Source: Tragulus kanchil (lineage: Eukaryota; Chordata; Mammalia; Artiodactyla; Tragulidae). Taken from it: a DNA stretch of 64,000 nucleotides. The notes below the pieces were generated by a model that made no database searches, was not told where the DNA came from, and saw only the letters and a program-made list of their open reading frames with translations. The DNA lies in assembly GCA_022376925.1 (NCBI GenBank), contig JAIOJX010000005.1, positions 158,549,501 to 158,613,500 of the forward strand, written 5' to 3'. Shown piece after piece: positions 56,237 to 64,000 of the stretch (positions are counted from its first letter, which is position 1; each line of letters begins with the position of its first letter). A program made the translations under genes and the position numbers.

Positions 56237-58095
56237 AGCAGGACCTGGGTCATGGTCAGAAACTAAGTTAAAGCTGGCTGGCTGTCTCTCTGCGGGCTGT
56301 GCAGTCACTGATATAATGCATGTTTCTGCCTAGTCCTCTCTGCCCCTGACTTCCTCTATTACAACGCTTCACATATACCCGCCCATCACTAAATTTTCCT
56401 TTGCCTCTCTTAGAGGTTCACATTTCTCCCTGGACCCACACAGGTCAGAGGCTACAGGTTGGCTACCTCATGAATCAGGCACCTCTTCTTGTCCAGTGAT
56501 TTGACAAGGTGACCAAGTGACACAAAACCAGAGTGAATCCATCCATGATGGCTAGAGGTAAGAGCAAGACTCTAAAGGCCACATTTTTTCTATATATTAC
56601 TAATACATTAACTGACTTTTGAGAAGATGGTAATAATCATAAGGTCTGAGAAAAGATTTGAACACAAGGGTTCCATTTTGAAGGATCTGAGGAGAGGTAG
56701 ACAGGGGCTAGGGGAAAGAAAAGAAAGAATGGAACAGAAAGAAAAACAAATTCAGCAGGAAAATAAGATATGAAAAGGATATTAATATGTGAAACACTGA
56801 TCCAAGCCAAATACAGGCACACATTATTCCAGAAAAACAACATTAGTAGGATAACAGAACTCACGACTGAGATTCTGAGGAAAGTACAGAAAAGCATGCA
56901 CTTATATTGTACATCCACCTTCTGTTCTTTATGTTATGGACTCATTCTGCTGCAGTACTGTAGGGTACTACATCCAGTACATTAAATAGGAATAACAGAG
57001 ACTCAGAAGCAAAGACGAAAGTGAGTCTTTCTCACATGAATGCACCTTTGATGAGAAAATAGAGTACAGCTTGCCCAAGAAACTGAGCAAATCTGTCTGC
57101 CTTCTGAACTGAAACCTTAACTACTAAACCAAAGAGTCTCAAAACAATACAAAGTAGAAAGAGAAAATGGCCAACTTACTTAGAAATGATGGGATAAGTT
57201 TTCCTGAATGCACGATGGACCACCTGGCATTCACAGAACACTAGCACTGTGGCCTAGGCTCCAGTATGTCCAAGACAGAGAATAAGCCATTTAACCTGCT
57301 TATTGTGTAAAGATACAGAGGATGGTCACACACATCTCACAGGGAGCCAACAGCAGGACCTGGGTCATGGTCAGAAACTAAGTTAAAGCTGGCTGGCTGT
57401 CTCTCTGCGGGCTGTGCAGTCACTGATATAATGCATGTTTCTGCCTAGTCCTCTCTGCCCCTGACTTCCTCTATTACAACGCTTCACATATACCCGCCCA
57501 TCACTAAATTTTCCTTTGCCTCTCTTAGAGGTTCACATTTCTCCCTGGACCCACACAGGTCAGAGGCTACAGGTTGGCTACCTCATGAATCAGGCACCTC
57601 TTCTTGTCCAGTGATTTGACAAGGTGACCAAGTGACACAAAACCAGAGTGAATCCATCCATGATGGCTAGAGGTAAGAGCAAGACTCTAAAGGCCACATT
57701 TTTTCTATATATTACTAATACATTAACTGACTTTTGAGAAGATGGTAATAATCATAAGGTCTGAGAAAAGATTTGAACACAAGGGTTCCATTTTGAAGGA
57801 TCTGAGGAGAGGTAGACAGGGGCTAGGGGAAAGAAAAGAAAGAATGGAACAGAAAGAAAAACAAATTCAGCAGGAAAATAAGATATGAAAAGGATATTAA
57901 TATGTGAAACACTGATCCAAGCCAAAAACAGTCAAAAATTATTCCAGAAAAACAACATTAGTAGGATAACAGAACTCACGACTGAGATTCTGAGGAAAGT
58001 ACAGAAAAGCATGCACTTATATTGTACATCCACCTTCTGTTCTTTATGTTATGGACTCATTCTGCTGCAGTACTGTAGGGTACTACATCCAGTAC
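55933..58095 (+). repeat. seam duplication 22 (about 1.05 kb, twice)
   Basis: 55933-56980 recurs at 57050-58095, period 1117 falling to 1115 through A-run losses (GAAAAATAG to GAAAATAG; CTCGAAAAC to CTCAAAAC). A cluster of four substitutions occurs at 56810-56823 (AATACAGGCACACATT versus AAAACAGTCAAAAATT). Both sides of the 69-bp spacer look like noisy versions of the flanking sequence. Confidence 0.95.
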
Positions 58096-58239
58096 AGTAC
58101 TAGAGAGAGCTCAGATAGAAAGGTCTGAAACCTAGATCAAAAACAAAACAATTGTTAGGTTCTAAGTTCAGAAGCAAAAGAGTTCAGAAAGTCAAACAAA
58201 AGAAAGGATTGGAGACAGAAGGTTTCCACATTCAGAAGC
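56240..58239. other. unrecognised unique sequence
   Basis: About 880 bp after collapsing duplication 22. Short frames (71-93 codons on both strands near 56637-56985) have no recognisable domain. No repeat family identified. Confidence 0.5.
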
Positions 58240-58440
58240 TGTTAGTGACTCACAGTCATGTCTGACTCTTTGAGATCTCACGGATTGTGGCCTACCAGAC
58301 TCCTCTGTCCATGGAATTCTCCAGGCAAGAATACTGGAGTGGGTTGCCATTCCCTTCTCCAGATCTTCCCTACCAAGGGATTGGACCTGGGTCTCCCACA
58401 CTGCAGGGTAGATTCTTTACCATCTGAGCCACCACGGAAG
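58240..58440 (-). mobile_element. Bov-tA SINE with TSD
   Basis: Minus strand: GACTTCCGTGGTGGCTCAGATGG head, GACCCAGGTCCAATCCCTTGG region, GGGAATGGCAACCCACTCCAG, CATGGACAGAGGAGTCTGG, GTCAGACATGACTGTGAGTCACTAAC end. TCCACATTCAGAAGC flanks it at 58225-58239 and 58441-58455 (15 bp, perfect). Confidence 0.92.
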
Positions 58441-58733
58441 TCCACATTCAGAAGCAGACTATAAAACTTCACAGAGAAAGCTTCTGGTATTGTGGAGGAA
58501 GCAGGAGGGAAACCTAGAAACCAGCCATGACTTTAATCTTTTCTTCTTTTAAAGTGGAAAGGAGAGGGTGCTCTTGAGACAGATGAGTGTCATTTATCAT
58601 GGAGATCAGTAAAAAATTTTAAGAGTAGTAGTTTCCATAACTAGAATTAATCAACAAATAAGGGAATATGTCAATCTCTTCTAAAGTTTTAAATAAAGGG
58701 GAAGTATGCACATGGTGGGGTCGGGTGGGAAGG

Positions 58734-58935
58734 AGCGGTTTCTCTGGTAGTTCAGTGGTAAAGAACCCGCCTGCCAATGCAGGAGATGCAGGTTCAATCC
58801 CTGGGTCAGGAAGATCCGCCAAAAAGGGAATGGCAACCCACTCCAACATTCTAGTCTGGGAAATCTTACGGTCAGAGGAGTTCATGGGGTCCCAAAAGAG
58901 TTAGATGCAACTTAGAAACTAAACAATAGCAATAA
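58734..58935 (+). mobile_element. Bov-tA SINE
   Basis: GGTTTCTCTGGTAGTTCAGTGG head, GGTTCAATCCCTGGGTCAGG B-box region, GGGAATGGCAACCCACTCC, then a diverged Bov-A end (GGAGTTCATGGGGTCCC, AGAGTTAGATGCAACTTAG) and an ACAATAGCAATAAC tail. Confidence 0.88.
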
Positions 58936-60296
58936 CGCACACGAGAAAGTAGCTGAAAGCTTCAGAGATGGCTATGTGAATGTATACAGCAGTGTGTATA
59001 CACACTAAGAGGATGTAGCTCTGGGAGAGTGAGCACTTTCACAAAAGGGGGAAGCTGCCAAGCTCAGGCAACTATCGTTGGTGGCATTCCCCATTAGATC
59101 ATGTCCAGAGAGTGCAAGCTGTATGTGAATGTGTGCCGGCAACAAAGACCTAAGACATTTGTCACACTTGACATTCGGCTTTAAGGATTTAACACTTGAG
59201 GTTTCAAGGCTCACGATATGCAATAAATTATTTTGCTAAGTATGAACTGAAATTCTGCTGCAGAACAGCTGTGCAAGCATGAGCCACTTAACTAATCTGT
59301 GAACCTAAGCAGACCAGCTCACTGTGGTTTTACAGTTTCTATTTCACACAGGATCTCAAGTAATCCTCAGAACAATCATAAGAGTTGTAATGTTATCATC
59401 CACATTTATACCTAAGAAAACCAAGAAAATGACCCATTTCTTGAAGATATCAGAACACATTTTCCACAAAGATCAAGGGGGTACTAACTTCCCAATTCAA
59501 CTTAAACATCTTTGGGAGTAGGTTCTAAATATGCATTTCTCTCTACAGTGCTTACTGTAAGCAATAAACATAGCAGATATTCAAGAAAATCATCTTCTGA
59601 ACAAATGCAATTTCTCTCCACAAAGCACTCTTTTCAAGTTTCAGGTTACAAGTGTTCTCAGAAAGAAATTTTTAAATTTAAATTAAAAGCCTGAAGTATT
59701 TGCCTCTATTTGGTCTCAATTTAACTTTGGATCTAAAAGATAAAATCACTCGTATTTAATGAAAAGATTTTCAAAGTACAGATATGATCAGGAAGCAGTT
59801 CCAAAAAATGCTCACTTATATAAAGCAAGCATAAGTCTTCTAGTAAGGTCCTACTGAGTTCACATCAGATTCATATATATTCACTTATTTATATTTATGT
59901 ATTTGACAATTTGCATGACATCATTACCACTTCTATCCATAATGTGTATCTGTATTATTCAAGCTGATGTACTTTGAATGATGGAACTACACAGATGAAA
60001 CACCACCAGAGTCAACAGAAAACACATGGTTAACTGCTTAAAATTTTAATTATTTTTTAATTAAAAAAAAAATCTGTTTTTAACACTGTGCCTAATGTTA
60101 ACAATAGTAGGCCAGAATTTACAGATTTGGAGCCATATTTAGGAGTTCAATGCTAACATTTCTATCTCAATAAGTCAACCTAAATACATTTGCAGAAAAC
60201 CATTACTACTGAGAAGAAACTGCACTGGTAACACAAACAGCGTTGGTTGTTGCTGCCCATTAATGTCACAGAGTTAGACTGGAGCCTGAGGCATCC
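58936..60296. other. mostly unrecognised, with a probable MIR at 59335-59440
   Basis: At 59335-59440, TTCTATTTCACACAGGATCTCAAGTAATCCTCAGAACAATCATAAGAGTTGTAATGTTATCATCCACATTTATACC resembles a reverse MIR core. The rest is AT-rich with no gene or repeat identified. Confidence 0.45.
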
Positions 60297-60633
60297 TTTT
60301 TTTTTTTTTTTTTTTTAAGATTTATTTATTTATTTATTTGAGGGGAGTAGGGTAGGGAGGGAGGGGAGCAAGCGGGCCACTTCTATTGGTCTTTCATTTG
60401 TCCATTTTCATCCATCTTTGTTCTTTGGCCCGTGTGGTCCTCCCATCACAGCGGCGTCTGTCATTGCAGAGCACCAGCTCTGGGTGCATGCGCCCCAGAG
60501 CTCCGGCTCGGTAACTGGACACATGGGTCCAGCCGCTCTGCGGCACGTGGGATCTTCCCAGGCCAGGGATCGAACCGGCACCCCTTGCCCTGCAGGGCGG
60601 TGTCCTTACCCACTGGACCACCAGGGGAAGCCC
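60297..60633 (-). mobile_element. full-length tRNA-derived SINE, GACCAATAGAAGTGG-type family
   Basis: Minus strand: GGGCTTCCCCTGGTGGTCCAGTGGGT head, B box GGTTCGATCCCTGG, GAGCTCTGGGGCGCATGCACCC middle, GAAAGACCAATAGAAGTGGCCCGC, a C-rich tract, then (AAAT)n and poly-A. GGCATCC at 60290-60296 and 60634-60640 is a short TSD. The right half (from 60494) repeats at 61581-61721. CpG-rich and close to the family consensus, hence probably young. Confidence 0.92.
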
Positions 60634-62619
60634 GGCATCCGTCTTATAACAGAAATTTGTACCCTCTGACCACTCTCTCTCATTTCACCAGCTCCTCAGG
60701 CCCTGGCAACCATCCTTCCACTCTCCTTCAGTGGGTTTAATGTTTTCAGATTCCAGGTGTAACTGAGATGACACACTGTTTGTTTCTCTGCCAGGCTTAT
60801 TTCACTTAGTATAATGTCCTCTAGGTTCACCCAGGTTGTCGCAAAGGCAACTTTCCTTTTTCATGGCTGAGGAACATCTCAGTGTTTCTGTGTGCGTGAC
60901 ATCTTCTCTGTTCACACAATGACAGACCACACTTAGTGTGAAAAATACTACAATAAAAAAGGGAGTGCAGGTATCTCTTTGAGATACTGATTTAGTTCCT
61001 CTGGATATATACCCACTAGTGGGACTGCTGGAACATATGGTAGTTCTATTTTTAATTTTTTGAGGAAGTTTACTATACATATTTTCCATAAGGACTATAT
61101 GAATTTATATTTCCATCAACAGTATACAAGAGTTCACTTTTCTCCACACAGCTCACCAACACTTGTCATCTTTCGTCCTTTTTGGTAACAGCCATCCTAG
61201 CAAGTATGAGGTACCACTCATTGTGGCTCTGATTTACAACGACCTGATGAGTACTAATATTAAGCTCTTTTGATGGGTGAGCCATGTGTATGCTTTCTCT
61301 GGAAAAACAGTCTGTTGAGGTCCGTGGCCCATTTTTTGATCAGGCTATGGGGTTGAGGCGCTACTGAGCTGTATGAATCCCTTATACATTTTAGGTATCA
61401 AACGCTCATCAGATACATTACATGGCTTGCAAATATTTTCTCCCTTCTATGTCCTGCCTTTTCATGTTGTTGATGGTTTCCTTTGCAGTGTAGAACTTCG
61501 TAATGTAGGCCTTTTGGGAGGGTGGGGCAAGAGTGATATTTGGTATCATACCCAAAAACTGCCAGTCCAATTAAAGGTTTCCCAGAGCTCCGGCTCGGTA
61601 ACTGGACACATGGGTCCAGCCGCTCTGCGGCACGTGGGATCTTCCCAGGCCAGGGATCGAACCGGCACCCCTTGCCCTGCAGGGCGGTGTCCTTACCCAC
61701 TGGACCACCAGGGGAAGCCCGGCATCCGTCTTATAACAGAAATTTGTACCCTCTGACCACTCTCTCTCATTTCACCAGCTCCTCAGGCCCTGGCAACCAT
61801 CCTTCCACTCTCCTTCAGTGGGTTTAATGTTTTCAGATTCCAGGTGTAACTGAGATGACACACTGTTTGTTTCTCTGCCAGGCTTATTTCACTTAGTATA
61901 ATGTCCTCTAGGTTCACCCAGGTTGTCGCAAAAGGCAACTTTCCTTTTTCATGGCTGAGGAACATCTCAGTGTTTCTGTGTGCGTGACATCTTCTCTGTT
62001 CACACAATGACAGACCACACTTAGTGTGAAAAATACTACAATAAAAATGGGAGTGCAGGTATCTCTTTGAGATACTGATTTAGTTCCTCTGGATATATAC
62101 CCACTAGTGGGACTGCTGGAACATATGGTAGTTCTATTTTTAATTTTTTGAGGAAGTTTACTATACATATTTTCCATAAGGACTATATGAATTTATATTT
62201 CCATCAACAGTATACAAGAGTTCACTTTTCTCCACACAGCTCACCAACACTTGTCATCTTTCGTCCTTTTTGGTAACAGCCATCCTAGCAAGTATGAGGT
62301 ACCACTCATTGTGGCTCTGATTTACAACGACCTGATGAGTACTAATATTAAGCTCTTTTGATGGGTGAGCCATGTGTATGCTTTCTCTGGAAAAAAAGTC
62401 TGTTGAGGTCCTTGGCCCATTTTTTAATCAGGCTATGGGGTTGGAGGGCGCTACTGAGCTGTATGAATCCCTTATACATTTTAGGTATCAAACGCTCATC
62501 AGATACATTACATGGCTTGCAAATATTTTCTCCCTTCTATGTCCTGCCTTTTCATGTTGTTGATGGTTTCCTTTGCAGTGTAGAACTTCGTAATGTAGGC
62601 CTTTTGGGAGGGTGGGGCA
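60494..62619 (+). repeat. seam duplication 23 (about 1.04 kb, twice)
   Basis: 60494-61529 recurs at 61581-62619, period 1087 rising to 1090 through small insertions (GCAAAGGC to GCAAAAGGC; TTGAGGCGC to TTGGAGGGCGC) plus substitutions (AAAAACAGTC/AAAAAAAGTC; GGTCCGTGG/GGTCCTTGG; TTTTGATC/TTTTAATC). After copy 1, 61530-61580 is a badly eroded form of 62620-62680 with several multi-base losses. Confidence 0.95.
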
Positions 62620-63190
62620 GGGGAATGATTGTTGCCAGTGCATTTGGTATCATACCCAAAAAACACTGCCAAGTCCAATATCGAAGAGGTCTTTCTTTCC
62701 CTATGTTTTCTTTCAGAAGTTTTACAGTCTCCGGTCTTACAGGTAAGTATTTCATCTGTTTTGAGTAAATTTTCATGTATGTGACATGTTATGTGGCTGT
62801 CCAGTATTCTCAACACCATTTAATAAAAAGATTATTCTTTCCCCATTGTGTATTCTCAGCACTTAATCAAAGATTAGTTGACTGTATAAACAGATGTGTT
62901 TATATTTGGGCACTCTATTCCATCCCATTGGTCTCTGTGTCTGTTTTGATTACTATACCTTTGTAATATAGTTTGAAATCAGAACCACCAGCTTTGCTTT
63001 CTCAAGATTAATTTTGTTATTTGGGGTCTTTTGTGCTTCCATACAAATTTAAAGATTTTCTGAATGTGAAAAAATGCCATCAGAATTTCATAGGCTACAC
63101 ACTGAATCAATCTGTAGATTGCTTTCAGTAGTTTGAAAACGGGACATTTTCCCATTTATTTGTGTCTTCAATTGCTTTCATCAGTGCCTT
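60690..63190 (-). mobile_element. old L1 (L1M-type) 3' region, antisense
   Basis: Reading the plus strand, TTATTTCACTTAGTATAATGTCC, CTTTTTCATGGCTGAGGAAC, ATCTCTTTGAGATACTGATTTAG, GGATATATACCCACTAGTGGGACTGCTGG, CTTTTCTCCACACAGCTCACCAACACTTGTC, CATTTTTTGATCAGGC, GCAAATATTTTCTCCC, TTTCATGTTGTTGATGGTTTCC, and further on CACTCTATTCCATCCCATTGGTC are the classic antisense L1 order (3' UTR through ORF2 end). No intact frame. The length is inflated by seam duplication 23, and 63580-64000 repeats part of it. Confidence 0.9.
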
Positions 63191-64000
63191 TGGGATTTCC
63201 AGTTTATTTTGAACCTATGCACAATTATTCCATGCCAGCATCTAGTTATTAGAACCAAACTTTCTCCTTGAATAAAGACAAATCTAGATGCAGCACTGGT
63301 CATCAGTATGTTTCATTACACTGTGGCTAATAAGAGACTGCTTAAATGTATATATTAATTATTATAAACAGAAATAGGTCAAAATAAAAGAATGGAGAAA
63401 AACATACATACCAAGCTAACATTAATCTAAAGAAAGCTTGAGTAGCTAAATTAATCCCCAAGTAAATGTCAAATGAAATAATGTTACCTAGGACAAAAAT
63501 AAGTCACTTAATAATAACGGATCAGTTCCTAAAGATACATAAAATCCTCAACATTTATGAACCTAGTAACAGAGTTTCAAAATACATGGCTTGCAAATAT
63601 TTTCTCCCTTCTATGTCCTGCCTTTTCATGTTGTTGATGGTTTCCTTTGCAGTGTAGAACTTCGTAATGTAGGCCTTTTGGGAGGGTGGGGCAGGGGAAT
63701 GATTGTTGCCAGTGCATTTGGTATCATACCCAAAAAACACTGCCAAGTCCAATATCGAAGAGGTCTTTCTTTCCCTATGTTTTCTTTCAGAAGTTTTACA
63801 GTCTCCGGTCTTACAGGTAAGTATTTCATCTGTTTTGAGTAAATTTTCATGTATGTGACATGTTATGTGGCTGTCCAGTATTCTCAACACCATTTAATAA
63901 AAAGATTATTCTTTCCCCATTGTGTATTCTCAGCACTTAATCAAAGATTAGTTGACTGTATAAACAGATGTGTTTATATTTGGGCACTCTATTCCATCCC
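62509..64000 (+). repeat. seam duplication 24 (second copy runs off the window)
   Basis: 62509-62926 recurs at 63583-64000, direct, period 1074, identical to the window edge. The pair is probably about 1.07 kb long like the others, continuing beyond the window. The sequence just before copy 2 (63191-63582) is unrecognised AT-rich DNA. Confidence 0.93.

Noticed and set aside
2642..64000. The doubled blocks as a novel biological duplication system
   Set aside because: Block size and spacing are too regular, content is arbitrary, identity is near complete regardless of element age, and seam flanks are noisy copies of overlapping sequence. These features fit unmerged assembly overlaps better than any known mechanism.

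Overview
This window is non-coding, transposon-rich mammalian DNA from a ruminant. Three things show this: an RTE-type BovB LINE with its 3' end (19545-21606, 40256-40471), several Bov-tA SINEs (5104, 34992, 50379, 58240, 58736), and CHR-type tRNA-derived SINEs. There are no operons, ribosome binding sites or long open reading frames. I found no convincing complete gene. The best protein-coding candidate is one possible internal exon on the minus strand (28936-29128), of unknown gene. A tRNA-derived SINE family whose copies share a distinctive 3' half (ending near GACCAATAGAAGTGG) is more frequent than Bov-A2-type dimers, of which I saw none. This hints at a non-pecoran ruminant such as a chevrotain, but weakly.

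The dominant structure is artificial-looking. From 2.6 kb to the end, the sequence contains 24 successive direct duplications. Each is about 1.05-1.20 kb long, each of a different sequence, each nearly identical between its two copies, and the copies lie head to tail with 0-70 bp between them. They occur every 2-4.5 kb. At many seams the bases just outside the clean overlap are a degraded version of the sequence expected there, with homopolymer losses and scattered indels. This is what concatenating overlapping contigs or reads without merging would give. Collapsing the second copies would shorten the window from 64 kb to about 37 kb. I treat this as an assembly defect unless raw reads show otherwise, and every repeat listed once in biology may appear two or three times here.

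Layout: 0-5 kb, sparse sequence with an old L1 3' remnant and a hAT MITE. 5-14 kb, Bov-tA, MIR, MER5A, two L2 segments, and a stack of two L1 3' ends plus a SINE in one L2 target site. 14-17 kb, two oppositely oriented SINEs. 18-23 kb, a BovB with a nested CHR-type SINE and a large internal deletion. 23-29 kb, mostly unrecognised sequence and the candidate exon. 30-36 kb, SINEs, an MLT1-like LTR and an old L1 split by a Bov-tA. 36-40 kb, a younger 5'-truncated L1 with a reverse-transcriptase region broken by frameshifts. 40-50 kb, BovB 3' end, SINEs, MITE and L1M. 50-60 kb, MIRs and small local duplications. 60-64 kb, a full SINE and a long antisense L1.
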